Positions 51,445 to 60,414 are shown, counted from the stretch's first letter. The stretch is 64,000 nucleotides of DNA from Bacteroides mediterraneensis (GCF_900128455.1 NZ_LT635783.1:3594359-3658358); one strand, 5' to 3'. Numbers and translations are program-made. The notes: generated by a model not told the origin, from the letters alone.

Positions 51445-52956
51445 CTAAGAGGCTACTTTTGCAAGATTATGCGCTATGGCCAGCAGGCCAAATTCAATTT
51501 CCACCTTCTTCAGTCCACGGAGATGGAACCTCTTGAAGTGCTTGTTGTTCTTGAGGTTTCCAAATACGGCTTCCACATCCTGCGGCCGCTGGCTCCGGTA
51601 TTTAAGACCTTCCGCAGAAAGGAGTTTCTCACGTTCCCTTTCCTTGATTTTCCTCAGCCTGTGGTTTACCTGCACAATCCTTTCCGACCGGCTTCTGTGA
51701 CACCGGCATCTTAACGGGCAGCCCTTGCAGTTCCGGGCCCTGTACCTTGAGATGGTCTGTACAAAACCGTTGTCCGTCGTCCGCTTTACATCGGAGAGTC
51801 TTTTCATCCTCTGTCCCATCGGACAGTACATCCCGTCGGTTTCTTCATTATAGTAAAAGTTGGCAGACAGGAACGGGTCATTCCTGAAGCTCCTTTTCTG
51901 TTCCTTGTGGAAATAGCTGTACTTTATGAAGGTTTCAATGCCATGCCTGAAGGCGTACAGGTAGTTCTCCTCGCTTCCGTATCCGGCGTCACAGACGGAC
52001 ACGTCAGGATATCTGCCGTACAGGGAATGGAAGTCTTCCATGTGCAGGGGATAGGTGGAGGTGTCACCGGCACACTGGTGGAGGGTATAGTTCAGGATGA
52101 ACTGTCTGTTGGTACTGACCTGCGGGTTGTATCCGGGCTTGAGCTGCCCGTTCCTCATGTGGTCCTCCTTCATCCGCATGAACGTGGCGTCGGGGTCTGT
52201 CTTGGAGTAGCTGTTGCGCCCATCGAGAATCTTTCCCTGGGATTCATATTTCTTCAGCTGTTCGGGCCATGCCTTCCTCACGCGCCGAACCTTGGCCTTC
52301 ACTTTCCGGTCCGCATCCGTTCCCTCCAAGGCTTCATGTATCTGCTCCAGCGCCCTTTCCACCTTCTCGGGGGTGATGTCCTGGTAAGTGACGGGAGCGG
52401 AGTCGCGCAACTCCTGCTTGGTGACGGACTCGGCGTACCGCCATATTTCCTCAAGCTGTTCCGCGATTCTGGAGATGCGGGTGTGGATGGACTTGCCCCA
52501 GACGAACGTATAACGGTTGGCGTTTGCTTCCATCTTCGTCCCGTCGGTGCAGGCCACGTCCAGACTTACAAAGCCCTCCGCCACGAGGAACTTCACGATG
52601 GTGGCGAAGACGGTCTTGAGCACATCCTTCAGCCGACTGCTGCGGAAACGGTTGATGGTGTTGTGGTCAGGAGTCACATTGCCGGTCAGCCACATGAAGC
52701 GGATGTCATTGCGGCAAAACTCTTCGATGCGGCGGCTGGAATAGATGTTGCGCAGATAGGCATATACCAGAATCTGCAGCATCATGCGGGGATGGTAGGC
52801 CGGACAGCCTTTGACGGAGTACTTGCGGTAAAGTTCTTCCAGGCTGATCTGTTCAATGATACGGTGAACAACCCGGACCGGGTCGTTCTGGGGAATAAAA
52901 TCGCCTAAACACGGAGGTAAAAGCAGATTATCGTTGGAGGTATAGTTTTTAAACAT
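51445..52956 (-). CDS. IS1182-family transposase
   Basis: 503-aa DDE transposase. The N-terminal domain begins LLPPCLGDFIPQNDPVRVVH and contains YHPRMMLQILVYAYLRNIYS and TPDHNTINRFR. The catalytic region includes VACTDGTKMEANANRYTFVW, and the C-terminal part has MYCPMGQRMK, a Cys cluster CKGCPLRCRCHRSRS and VEAVFGNLKNNKHFKRFHLR. The full-length frame is intact, so the element may still move. Confidence 0.95.
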   Translation of the reverse strand: MFKNYTSNDNLLLPPCLGDFIPQNDPVRVVHRIIEQISLEELYRKYSVKGCPAYHPRMMLQILVYAYLRNIYSSRRIEEFCRNDIRFMWLTGNVTPDHNTINRFRSSRLKDVLKTVFATIVKFLVAEGFVSLDVACTDGTKMEANANRYTFVWGKSIHTRISRIAEQLEEIWRYAESVTKQELRDSAPVTYQDITPEKVERALEQIHEALEGTDADRKVKAKVRRVRKAWPEQLKKYESQGKILDGRNSYSKTDPDATFMRMKEDHMRNGQLKPGYNPQVSTNRQFILNYTLHQCAGDTSTYPLHMEDFHSLYGRYPDVSVCDAGYGSEENYLYAFRHGIETFIKYSYFHKEQKRSFRNDPFLSANFYYNEETDGMYCPMGQRMKRLSDVKRTTDNGFVQTISRYRARNCKGCPLRCRCHRSRSERIVQVNHRLRKIKEREREKLLSAEGLKYRSQRPQDVEAVFGNLKNNKHFKRFHLRGLKKVEIEFGLLAIAHNLAKVAS

Positions 52957-53162
52957 TATCTTTGGGATATATTGCTTGATTCCCTAAGATACAAAAAATT
53001 AGGGAGACGGGCAAGTCCTGACTGAGCGAAGTTGGGGCTTGCCCGATTTTTTTTGCAGACACAAAAAAGGCCATCTCAAATTATATTTCAATTTGAGACA
53101 GCCTCATTTTTTATACCCTAATATACCCTAAAAAAGGTATTTCCTCTTATCCATCTTCCCCC

Positions 53163-53170
53163 TACCTTTG
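53163..53170 (+). promoter_or_regulatory. Putative -7 box of cysK
   Basis: TACCTTTG, 18 nt before the ATG at 53189 and 57 bp from the IS end. The -33 region has no exact TTTG. Confidence 0.5.
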
Positions 53171-53188
53171 CAGAAAAAAGAAAAAACT

Positions 53189-54136
53189 ATGGAACGAATC
53201 AAGAAACAACTTACAGAACTTATCGGGCATACTCCTTTACTGGAACTCGCACGTATCGGAAAAGCACACGATGCCCAGGCACGTATCATCGCCAAACTGG
53301 AATATTTCAACCCGGGCGGCAGCGTAAAAGACCGTATCGCCTTGGCCATGATTGAAGATGCCGAACAACGAGGCCTTCTGAAGCCTGGAGCGGTCATCAT
53401 TGAACCAACCAGCGGAAATACAGGAGTCGGACTGGCCTGGGTAGCAGGGGTGAAAGGATACAAAACCATTCTCACCATGCCCGAAACCATGAGTGTAGAG
53501 CGACAGAACCTGCTGAAGGCTATGGGAGCCCAACTGGTACTGACTCCTGGAAACAAAGGTATGCGCGGAGCCATCGAGAAAGCGAATGAATTGCGCGACA
53601 ACACGCCGGGAGCCGTCATCCTGCAGCAATTTGAGAACCCAGCCAATCCGCGTACGCACGTATCTACCACCGCACAAGAAATCTGGGAGGATACCGATGG
53701 AAAAGTGGATGTGTTTATTGCCGGGGTAGGCACAGGCGGTACCGTAAGTGGAGTCGGTGAAGGACTGAAGCAGCATAATCCACATATTGAAATCATTGCT
53801 GTAGAGCCGGACGCATCGGCTGTACTCTCAGGCGACAAACCGGGCATGCACAAGATACAGGGAATCGGAGCCGGATTTATTCCTAAAACCTTCAATCCCA
53901 AAGTGGTGGACAAGATTATCCGTGTAGCCGACGACGATGCCATCCGCACAGGACGCGAACTGTCTCTAAAAGAAGGACTGTTGACGGGTATTTCCGCCGG
54001 AGCAGCCACCTTCGCCGCCTTACAGGTAGCCTCACAACCTGAATATGCAGGAAAAAACATTGTCGTACTACTGCCCGACACGGGAGAACGATATTTATCG
54101 ACCGCCTTGTTCGCATTCGAAGAATATCCGCTCTAA
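53189..54136 (+). CDS. cysK: Cysteine synthase A (O-acetylserine sulfhydrylase)
   Basis: 315 aa from Met 53189 (MERIKKQLTELIGHTPLLEL); the upstream Met of the longer frame overlaps the promoter. PLP-dependent synthesis of cysteine from O-acetylserine and sulfide. PLP Lys in NPGGSVKDRIALAMI, substrate loop IEPTSGNTGVGLAW, phosphate-binding GVGTGGTVSGVGEGL, and LLTGISAGAATFAAL near the end. Convergent with the NarL-type regulator, 16 nt apart. Confidence 0.96.
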   Translation: MERIKKQLTELIGHTPLLELARIGKAHDAQARIIAKLEYFNPGGSVKDRIALAMIEDAEQRGLLKPGAVIIEPTSGNTGVGLAWVAGVKGYKTILTMPETMSVERQNLLKAMGAQLVLTPGNKGMRGAIEKANELRDNTPGAVILQQFENPANPRTHVSTTAQEIWEDTDGKVDVFIAGVGTGGTVSGVGEGLKQHNPHIEIIAVEPDASAVLSGDKPGMHKIQGIGAGFIPKTFNPKVVDKIIRVADDDAIRTGRELSLKEGLLTGISAGAATFAALQVASQPEYAGKNIVVLLPDTGERYLSTALFAFEEYPL

Positions 54137-54152
54137 AAACACAATCAAACCA

Positions 54153-54797
54153 TCAGATACAATATTCTACCGGATTGACAATGCCTGCACGAAGCGCATA
54201 CCGAATCGCTTCGTGCGCATTGTTCACCTGTAGCTTGCGAAAGATGTTCTTCCGGTGAGTGGCCACCGTGTACACACTCGAAAAACGTTCTGCCGCAATC
54301 TCTTTGGTACCCTTCCCCAAAGCCATCGCCCGCAAGATTTCTTTCTCTGTCTGTGTCAAAGGAGATACCTTTTCTACCTCTCTCTTTCCAACCTCCCCCA
54401 ACAAGTCTTGCGCCTTCCGGCAAACAAACTGGCGACCAACGGATACACTTTCCCAACACTGCTTGACTTCCTCCCAAGCCGCATCTTTCATCAACACATG
54501 AAACACTGACCCGGCCCACAGCATACGGCGTACAAAATCCATTCCCAGCTGCTCACTGAACAAAATAAAATTAGCCTCCGGAAAGCGCTCATGCAATACC
54601 AACAACTGACTCACCGTACAATCAAGCAGCGTGTAATCCAAGACTACGCAAGCAGTGGGAATCTCCTTCAGGCATTTTGCCAGATGCTTCCAATCGGGCA
54701 CCTCCACACATATACACTTCGGAAACAGCTCCAACGCAATGGCTTTCATCCCATAGCGAGTGATATCCTGATTATCTGCCAGAATCAATGTTTGCAT
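54153..54797 (-). CDS. NarL/LuxR-type response regulator, orphan
   Basis: 214 aa from Met 54797 (MQTLILADNQDITRYGMKAI). The longer frame to 54944 runs through a tRNA-Val gene and its terminator and is rejected. N-terminal receiver domain (DN pair in ADNQ, acceptor Asp in CVVLDYTLLD, Lys in VLMKDA). C-terminal LuxR helix-turn-helix (LTQTEKEILRAMALGKGTKE, then SVYTVATHRKNIFRKLQVNN). No kinase is adjacent. The receiver is short and somewhat diverged, so phosphorylation is not certain. Confidence 0.88.
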   Translation of the reverse strand: MQTLILADNQDITRYGMKAIALELFPKCICVEVPDWKHLAKCLKEIPTACVVLDYTLLDCTVSQLLVLHERFPEANFILFSEQLGMDFVRRMLWAGSVFHVLMKDAAWEEVKQCWESVSVGRQFVCRKAQDLLGEVGKREVEKVSPLTQTEKEILRAMALGKGTKEIAAERFSSVYTVATHRKNIFRKLQVNNAHEAIRYALRAGIVNPVEYCI

Positions 54798-54822
54798 ATA
54801 TACAAAAGGAATTAAAAAAAGA

Positions 54823-54846
54823 AAGCCTCGCAACATTGCGAAGCTT
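54823..54846 (-). terminator. Terminator of the tRNA-Val array
   Basis: AAGCTTCGC pairs with GCGAGGCTT (one mismatch, 6-nt loop), followed on the minus strand by TCTTTTTTT. It lies 4 nt after the last tRNA. Confidence 0.8.
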
Positions 54847-54850
54847 GACG

Positions 54851-54925
54851 TGGGCGTTGACGGATTCGAACCGCCGACCCTCTGCTTGTAAGGCAGATGC
54901 TCTGAACCAGCTGAGCTAAACGCCC
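54851..54925 (-). tRNA. tRNA-Val (TAC), copy 4 of the array
   Basis: Full cloverleaf with anticodon loop CTTACAA (anticodon TAC), T-loop TTCGAAT, acceptor GGGCGTT/AACGCCC. CCA is not encoded. Confidence 0.96.
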
Positions 54926-54955
54926 AATAAGGGAAAGTTGACAATTAATTCGGTG

Positions 54956-55030
54956 TGGGCGTTGACGGATTCGAACCGCCGACCCTCTGCTTGTAAGGCA
55001 GATGCTCTGAACCAGCTGAGCTAAACGCCC
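54956..55030 (-). tRNA. tRNA-Val (TAC), copy 3 of the array
   Basis: Identical to the neighbouring copies over 75 nt; separated from them by about 23-30 nt of unrelated spacer. CCA not encoded. Confidence 0.96.
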
Positions 55031-55053
55031 GAATAATCTTTCTTTTTGGGAAG

Positions 55054-55128
55054 TGGGCGTTGACGGATTCGAACCGCCGACCCTCTGCTTGTAAGGCAGA
55101 TGCTCTGAACCAGCTGAGCTAAACGCCC
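55054..55128 (-). tRNA. tRNA-Val (TAC), copy 2 of the array
   Basis: Identical 75-nt cloverleaf, anticodon TAC. CCA not encoded. Confidence 0.96.
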
Positions 55129-55167
55129 CAAAAAGAAAAAGCAATGATTTACGAGAAATTCGTTGAG

Positions 55168-55242
55168 TGGGCGTTGACGGATTCGAACCGCCGACCCTCT
55201 GCTTGTAAGGCAGATGCTCTGAACCAGCTGAGCTAAACGCCC
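55168..55242 (-). tRNA. tRNA-Val (TAC), copy 1 of the array
   Basis: Identical 75-nt cloverleaf, anticodon TAC; first transcribed copy, 27 nt after the promoter -7 box. CCA not encoded. Confidence 0.96.
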
Positions 55243-55268
55243 GATAGTCTCGTTCTCAATTGCGGTTG

Positions 55269-55299
55269 CAAAGGTACAACTAAATTTGTAACCTGCAAA
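55269..55299 (-). promoter_or_regulatory. Canonical promoter of the tRNA-Val array
   Basis: TTTG, 19-nt spacer, TACCTTTG on the minus strand; exact consensus. Confidence 0.8.
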
Positions 55300-55414
55300 C
55301 TTTTGGTTCATTTTTTTGGTAAAAAGTGGAAAAAGAGAAGCAGTAAAGGCGGAAAATTCCATTTTAAAGGGAAAATTCGCCAGAAAGAACCGAAACAAAT
55401 TGAATTATTGTACG

Positions 55415-55422
55415 TACCTTTG
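55415..55422 (+). promoter_or_regulatory. Putative -7 box of folP-cdaA
   Basis: TACCTTTG, 25 nt before ATG 55448. No clear -33 box. Confidence 0.5.
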
Positions 55423-55447
55423 CAAGGCAGAAACGGATAAAAAGCTC

Positions 55448-56302
55448 ATGGAAGAAACATTTGCAAAATACATCAATGTCAAAGGAGAATTGCTGGACTT
55501 ATCCCAGCCTAAGGTGATGGGAATCCTCAATGTCACTCCGGATTCTTTTTACGCAAACAGCCGGAAGCAAACCGAAAAAGACATTCTCTGCCGAGTTCAC
55601 CAGATTCTGGACGAGGGAGGCACTTTCATTGACATGGGAGCTTATTCTTCACGTCCGGATGCGGCAGACGTCTCTCCGGAAGAAGAAATGCAGCGGCTGC
55701 GACAAGGACTGGCAATCATTCAACGGGAATGCCCTGAGGCCGCTGTTTCAATTGATACTTTCCGAGCCGATGTAGCCAAGATGTGTGTGGAAGAATATGG
55801 CGCCGCTCTTATCAACGACATTTCTGCAGGAGATTTGGACCCGGAAATGTTTCCTACCCTTGCCCGGTTGAAGGTTCCCTACATCCTGATGCACATGCAG
55901 GGGAATCCACAAAACATGCAACACGCTCCCCACTACGACAATCCGGTAAAAGAGATTATCCGTTACTTTGCCGAAAAGATAGAAAAACTGCGGGTGTTAG
56001 GCGTAAAAGACCTGATTATTGACCCCGGATTCGGTTTCGGGAAAACCCTGCAACATAATTACGAAATACTGCACAAACTGGAAGAATTCCAAATATTCCA
56101 ACTGCCTGTACTTGTCGGAGTATCCCGCAAATCAATGGTTTACAAGCTGGTGGGAGGAGGTCCTGAAGATGCACTGAATGGAACGACCGCCTTACATGCC
56201 ATTGCTTTAATGAAAGGAGCCCAAATACTTAGAGTACACGACGTGAAAGCCGCAGTGGAAACCGTCCGTATTTTCAATGCACTGAATGAACCACAATATT
56301 AA
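55448..56302 (+). CDS. folP: Dihydropteroate synthase
   Basis: 284 aa from Met 55448; the open frame begins at 55316, but that part is upstream of the promoter. Condenses p-aminobenzoate with hydroxymethyl-dihydropterin diphosphate in folate synthesis; target of sulfonamides. Signature 1 VMGILNVTPDSFYANS, signature 2 GGTFIDMGAYSSRPDA (usually GADIIDIGGESTRPG), INDISAGDLDPEMF, DPGFGFGKTLQHNY and VGVSRKSMVYKLVG. Followed after 30 nt by cdaA. Confidence 0.95.
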   Translation: MEETFAKYINVKGELLDLSQPKVMGILNVTPDSFYANSRKQTEKDILCRVHQILDEGGTFIDMGAYSSRPDAADVSPEEEMQRLRQGLAIIQRECPEAAVSIDTFRADVAKMCVEEYGAALINDISAGDLDPEMFPTLARLKVPYILMHMQGNPQNMQHAPHYDNPVKEIIRYFAEKIEKLRVLGVKDLIIDPGFGFGKTLQHNYEILHKLEEFQIFQLPVLVGVSRKSMVYKLVGGGPEDALNGTTALHAIALMKGAQILRVHDVKAAVETVRIFNALNEPQY

Positions 56303-56332
56303 ACACACATTCACCTAAACATTTTACAGATT

Positions 56333-57112
56333 ATGCCTTTCGATATCTACATACTTAGTTTCAAGGATATACTTGATATACTACTGGTAGCCTTTCTGTT
56401 GTACAAGACCTACAAGCTGATGAAATCGTCGGGCTCCATCAATATTTTCATTGGGATTCTGGTATTTATCATCATTTGGATGATTGTATCGCAGGTACTC
56501 CAAATGCGGCTGCTGGGCTCCATCTTCGACAAGCTGGTCAGCGTGGGCGTCATCGCACTCATCGTCCTGTTTCAGGATGAGATACGTCACTTCCTGCTTT
56601 CCCTTGGCTCCAGACACCGCAGCAACAGTTTGTTCCGCTTTCTGAAAGGAAACAAGAAAAGCGAAACGGAACGGGAGGACATCATGCCCATCGTCATGGC
56701 CTGCCTGAACATGAGTAAAGGCAAAGTAGGGGCCTTGATTGTGATTGAAAAAGATTTTCCACTGGACGATATCGTACGCACAGGCGATGTGATTGATGCC
56801 AACATCAACCAGCGGCTGATTGAAAATATATTCTTCAAGAACAGTCCGCTCCACGACGGGGCCATGATTATCAGCCACAAACGGATAAAGGCAGCCGGAT
56901 GTATCCTGCCGGTATCCCACAACTTGGAAATCCCCAAAGAATTAGGACTCCGCCACCGTGCAGCACTGGGTGTTTCACAAGAAACGGATGCCATGGCCAT
57001 CATCGTATCGGAAGAGACGGGAGGTATCTCCATAGCCTACCACGGACAATTCCACCTGAAACTTACTGCCGAGGAACTGGAACGCATGCTGACTTCTGAC
57101 AGCAACCAATAA
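56333..57112 (+). CDS. cdaA: Diadenylate cyclase CdaA (DisA_N domain)
   Basis: 259-aa membrane enzyme making cyclic di-AMP from two ATP. Three N-terminal membrane segments (about 10-80; FIGILVFIIIWMIVSQVLQM among them). The DAC domain carries the catalytic DGA in NSPLHDGAMIISHKRI and RHR in LGLRHRAALGVS, and IVSEETGGISIAYHG. Downstream of folP, as in other Bacteroidetes; the usual CdaR partner is not adjacent. Convergent with the GNAT gene at 7 nt. Confidence 0.95.
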   Translation: MPFDIYILSFKDILDILLVAFLLYKTYKLMKSSGSINIFIGILVFIIIWMIVSQVLQMRLLGSIFDKLVSVGVIALIVLFQDEIRHFLLSLGSRHRSNSLFRFLKGNKKSETEREDIMPIVMACLNMSKGKVGALIVIEKDFPLDDIVRTGDVIDANINQRLIENIFFKNSPLHDGAMIISHKRIKAAGCILPVSHNLEIPKELGLRHRAALGVSQETDAMAIIVSEETGGISIAYHGQFHLKLTAEELERMLTSDSNQ

Positions 57113-57119
57113 TCGGCCC

Positions 57120-58145
57120 TTAATTCAGCATCAAACTCATATATGGATGTTTTCCATCAAACAGCAGGCGAGTCAATTCTTCAATGGAGAGTACACGGTA
57201 TTCACGTTCTTCCATCCGTCCGTTAATATAACATCCATCTTCGATATTATGCCAGCCATTATTCTCGGGGATAGCCTCATCACCTTCTACCTTTATATAA
57301 AGATTTTCGTGAAATTTCTTGGCCAATAAACGGAACATTGCTTCCACATGGATAATTCGTGCCATCCCCAGCCCATAAAACACCTCCCCTTCTCGGCCCA
57401 AGCATTCTGCCTGAGGTCGATGATAATGAGACAGCAAATAATCTACCAACACCTGTTTCACTTCTTTCTCCGTACTAACCAATTCCGTAATCTTCAATAG
57501 ACTTTCATCTGGAACACAAAAGCACAGCCCCTGCAAAACGTTATCTCGGTAAGCCCCCCACAAAGCACCGCCACTCAAATGCAAATCGGTTAATATAATG
57601 TGGAAATCTTCCCAGTCATGTTGTATGTAAGCCTCCTGAGACGACTGGAAATGATAAAAAAAACGATAAGCATCGTTGCACAGAGCACTTCCTGGGGTGA
57701 TTTCAACTATTTTCAACAGGGGGGAAAAGTTATCAACAGATAGAGAATAAGCTGTTAATAACTTTTTCGTCTGTGAGAAACAGGTCGCATATCCTGAACA
57801 AGCATAATACCCCTTCAACCATTCCTCCGCCGGAATCAAGGTGGAAAACATAATCCCTTCCCGATACATCCGACGGTGTGCCTCTGCCAATAGATGACGC
57901 ATCACGCCTTTGTTGCGGTAAGACGGTTCCGTACAAGCTCCAGAAATATACGCGACAGGCATCTCCATTCCTTCGTAAGTCAGCAAATAAGGGATACGCT
58001 GCAAAGCAGCAATAACCCGACCGTCCGTTTCCACATAACTGTTCAGGTCATCGGCATACCGCTTCCGAAAATAAAAATCAATGAATTCATCCGTATCATG
58101 GAAACACTGTTTCCAGAGGATCTTGACTTGTTCCTTTATTGTCAT
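57120..58145 (-). CDS. GNAT-family N-acetyltransferase
   Basis: 341 aa. Acetyl-CoA-binding region in the N-terminal half: VAYISGACTEPSYRNKGVMR, then HLLAEAHRRMYREGIMFSTL. A second degenerate half gives an overall length like Eis-type or other two-lobed GNAT proteins. Substrate unknown. Its start overlaps the stop of the upstream DUF2156 gene by 4 bp (ATGA), so the two are translated together. Confidence 0.85.
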   Translation of the reverse strand: MTIKEQVKILWKQCFHDTDEFIDFYFRKRYADDLNSYVETDGRVIAALQRIPYLLTYEGMEMPVAYISGACTEPSYRNKGVMRHLLAEAHRRMYREGIMFSTLIPAEEWLKGYYACSGYATCFSQTKKLLTAYSLSVDNFSPLLKIVEITPGSALCNDAYRFFYHFQSSQEAYIQHDWEDFHIILTDLHLSGGALWGAYRDNVLQGLCFCVPDESLLKITELVSTEKEVKQVLVDYLLSHYHRPQAECLGREGEVFYGLGMARIIHVEAMFRLLAKKFHENLYIKVEGDEAIPENNGWHNIEDGCYINGRMEEREYRVLSIEELTRLLFDGKHPYMSLMLN

Positions 58146-59032
58146 TTCAATTCTGCCACATATTTTTCGAGAAGCACCTCCGGATGATACGACAATTTCG
58201 CCCTGCGGAGCCCTTCCAAGCCCAGATCCTCTTCCCGATTGATATAAGTATACTGTTCCGGGATATGATTGGCAAACTCATAATTAATCATAGCGTATGC
58301 CCCCTCAATCTCCGTATTAGCCTTTTCCACACACGTATCAAAAGTCTCGTGGTTAATGGGAGCTCCAAAAGTAAAGGCCGCAATCTTGCCATCCACATAA
58401 AGTACCCCACCTTGTATATCCAGCTGTTCCATGTGTTGCAAAGCCGCTGTCATCGAGCGACGCTCGTCTTGCAAAGCCTGATTCTCGGCACAATCGTTCG
58501 CCTTACACCACTCCGTTTCCAGTTGCAGACATTCCGGAATCAGTTCCGGAGTCAGAAGTTTGTATTCATAATCCGGATAAGCCGCCTTGAACTTGTTAAT
58601 GTGATTTCGTTTGGGCTGGTATTTCTTTCCACGCAAGGTAGCCAGGTCAGTCCGTAAATACACATAATCAAAATAGTCTCGGTCGGCCACAAAATCAAAC
58701 TGAAAAGGAAAAGCCGATTCCAGTTCCGCACGCATCCCGACGCATACACCCAACAAGCGGAAAGGAGCTCCCAAGCTGCGTGCATCTGCCATCAGTTCTT
58801 CCAGTATGGAACGTATATTACCCTCTCCTACCGGCATCATGTAGGCCAGCTGATTGTCGGCATAAAAGCGAAACAGCAAGAAACCGTCCTTCTCCGCAAT
58901 CTCCGTACGATACAAGAAACGCCAGCTATACAAATTAGAAAATGACAGGTCACAGTTACGACGCCAGCTGCGCAACGTATATTTCTGGACCATGTCCTTA
59001 TCGTCTAGTTCAATAGGTTTAAATGTGATCAT
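58142..59032 (-). CDS. DUF2156 protein (phosphatidylglycerol lysyltransferase C-domain-like)
   Basis: 296 aa from Met 59032 (MITFKPIELDDKDMVQKYTL); the longer frame to 59113 lacks family resemblance. The fold is a double GNAT as in the cytoplasmic half of MprF: SFSNLYSWRFLYRTEIAEKD, RGKKYQPKRNHINKFKAAYP, and EIEGAYAMINYEFANHIPEQ. In MprF this domain moves an aminoacyl group from tRNA to a lipid, but this protein has no membrane part. Its substrate is unknown. Coupled to the GNAT gene. Confidence 0.82.
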   Translation of the reverse strand: MITFKPIELDDKDMVQKYTLRSWRRNCDLSFSNLYSWRFLYRTEIAEKDGFLLFRFYADNQLAYMMPVGEGNIRSILEELMADARSLGAPFRLLGVCVGMRAELESAFPFQFDFVADRDYFDYVYLRTDLATLRGKKYQPKRNHINKFKAAYPDYEYKLLTPELIPECLQLETEWCKANDCAENQALQDERRSMTAALQHMEQLDIQGGVLYVDGKIAAFTFGAPINHETFDTCVEKANTEIEGAYAMINYEFANHIPEQYTYINREEDLGLEGLRRAKLSYHPEVLLEKYVAELK

Positions 59033-59147
59033 AACAAATTGGATTCCTTGATTGAGGGAACAAATATAATTCATTCTGCCAAAAGAACAAATTGTCTGTC
59101 CCCTGATACACATCCCATCAAGGACAATAAACCTTTTGTAACTCCCT

Positions 59148-59843
59148 TTAATACAATCCGAGCAAATGTAAGATTGTCGGCGAAAGCAAGGCCGTCAAGA
59201 TTCCGTTCAACGTCAATCCCAAGCTGGCGTATGCACCGTACTTTCCACTTACCTCCATGGCACGTGAGGTACCTACCGCATGGCTAGCCGTACCCATAGA
59301 CAATCCCTGGGCAATCGGGCTGGCCACACGTCCCACCTGCAAAAGCTTAAAGCCACAAATCGCCCCAAACAGTCCCACAACAATCACAACTGCCGCTGTC
59401 AGAGAAGGGATTCCTCCCACGGCATTCGAAACTTCCATAGCAATCGGAGTGGTTACCGACTTCGGAGCCAAAGACATAATCACCTCGGGAGAAGCACCTA
59501 AAAGTTTGGCTATAATGGTGACAGACACCAGCCCTACCACACATCCGGCCAACTGGGAAACCAAAATCGGCATCAGCTGCTTCTTAATCATTCGCAACTG
59601 CAAATACAAAGGAACGCCCAATGCCACAACCGCCGGCTTCAACCAAAATTCCACAAGATAACCCGCTTCTGAATAAGTCTTATAAGAAACGCCTGTACAT
59701 TCCAAAAAGCAAATCAGCAACGCAATCGCCACCAAAATGGGATTCAACAACACCCAACCTGTTTTTTTCTGCAACAATTTTGACAAGAAATAAAAGCCAA
59801 ATGTGATGGCCAGCAGAAAGAATTTATTTTCGAAAAAATCCAT
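59148..59843 (-). CDS. LrgB/CidB-family membrane protein
   Basis: 231 aa from Met 59843 (MDFFENKFFLLAITFGFYFL), about 7 membrane segments. Family stretches: SLAPKSVTTPIAMEVSNAVG and MGTASHAVGTSRAMEVSGKY. In other bacteria the LrgAB/CidAB pair affects murein hydrolase activity, pyruvate uptake and cell death. Its start overlaps the LrgA-like gene by 20 bp, so the pair is coupled. Confidence 0.92.
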   Translation of the reverse strand: MDFFENKFFLLAITFGFYFLSKLLQKKTGWVLLNPILVAIALLICFLECTGVSYKTYSEAGYLVEFWLKPAVVALGVPLYLQLRMIKKQLMPILVSQLAGCVVGLVSVTIIAKLLGASPEVIMSLAPKSVTTPIAMEVSNAVGGIPSLTAAVVIVVGLFGAICGFKLLQVGRVASPIAQGLSMGTASHAVGTSRAMEVSGKYGAYASLGLTLNGILTALLSPTILHLLGLY

Positions 59844-60174
59844 ACTTACGCACCAATTGATGAACCCAACCTGTAACAACTAACACTAACACCGTACTAA
59901 CCAACGTAGCAATCACAATTGGCCAGAACTGAGCCGTAATAATGTCGAAGTAAAGCATCAATGCCACTCCCGACGGCACGAAGAAAAAGCCTAGATTAGC
60001 AACCAGAAAATTAGTTAGACCTTGCACCCACTCCAGCTTTATCCAACCTAGCTGAAGGAATAAAGTCAGCAACAGCATACCGATAATGCTCGAAGGCAAT
60101 TTCACACCTGTCAAATACACAATCAGTTCACCCAATGCCAGACATCCAAAAAGAATAGAACACTGTCGAATCAT
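59824..60174 (-). CDS. LrgA/CidA-family membrane protein
   Basis: 116 aa, four membrane segments; YLTGVKLPSSIIGMLLLTLF and FLVANLGFFFVPSGVALMLY are family features. Holin-like partner of the LrgB-like protein. ATG 60174 is followed directly by IRQCSILFGCLALGELIVYL. Confidence 0.92.
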   Translation of the reverse strand: MIRQCSILFGCLALGELIVYLTGVKLPSSIIGMLLLTLFLQLGWIKLEWVQGLTNFLVANLGFFFVPSGVALMLYFDIITAQFWPIVIATLVSTVLVLVVTGWVHQLVRKYGFFRK

Positions 60175-60342
60175 TTTTACCTTAAATTTAATATATTGAA
60201 AACCGGCGCAAATTTACATAATCGGAAAAACCGATATACCTAAAAACCTATTTTTATTCTACCCAACAAGAAGAGTGACGGTTTTTGCATACTTTAAAGC
60301 AAAAAAAAACCTCTTTTGCAAACTAGATATTACAAAAATAGC

Positions 60343-60350
60343 TATTTTTG
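60343..60350 (+). promoter_or_regulatory. Putative -7 box of pta
   Basis: TATTTTTG, 64 nt before the ATG at 60415. A TTTG at 60315 is 24 nt away, longer than usual. Confidence 0.4.
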
Positions 60351-60414
60351 CAGTGGATAAAGGAAGATATCCGTTACCGCACACAACAAGCATTTACTAT
60401 TTAACATATAAATC

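Larger units (their letters stand above)
51300..53105 (-). mobile_element. IS1182-family insertion sequence, complete
   Basis: About 1806 bp with perfect 14-bp terminal inverted repeats, GAGGCTGTCTCAAA at 51300-51313 and its complement at 53092-53105. It carries one intact transposase on the minus strand. No target duplication is seen (AGTA left, ATTT right). It lies between the tRNA-fMet genes and cysK and leaves the cysK -7 box intact. Confidence 0.93.

Noticed and set aside
54798-54944. 49-residue N-terminal extension of the NarL-type regulator
   Set aside because: It is translated from a tRNA-Val gene and its terminator; the receiver domain starts cleanly at Met 54797.
54812-55398. Open frames with repeated RLAQLVQSICLTSRGSAVRI
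   Set aside because: These are tRNA-Val copies read as protein; the repeat length equals the tRNA spacing.
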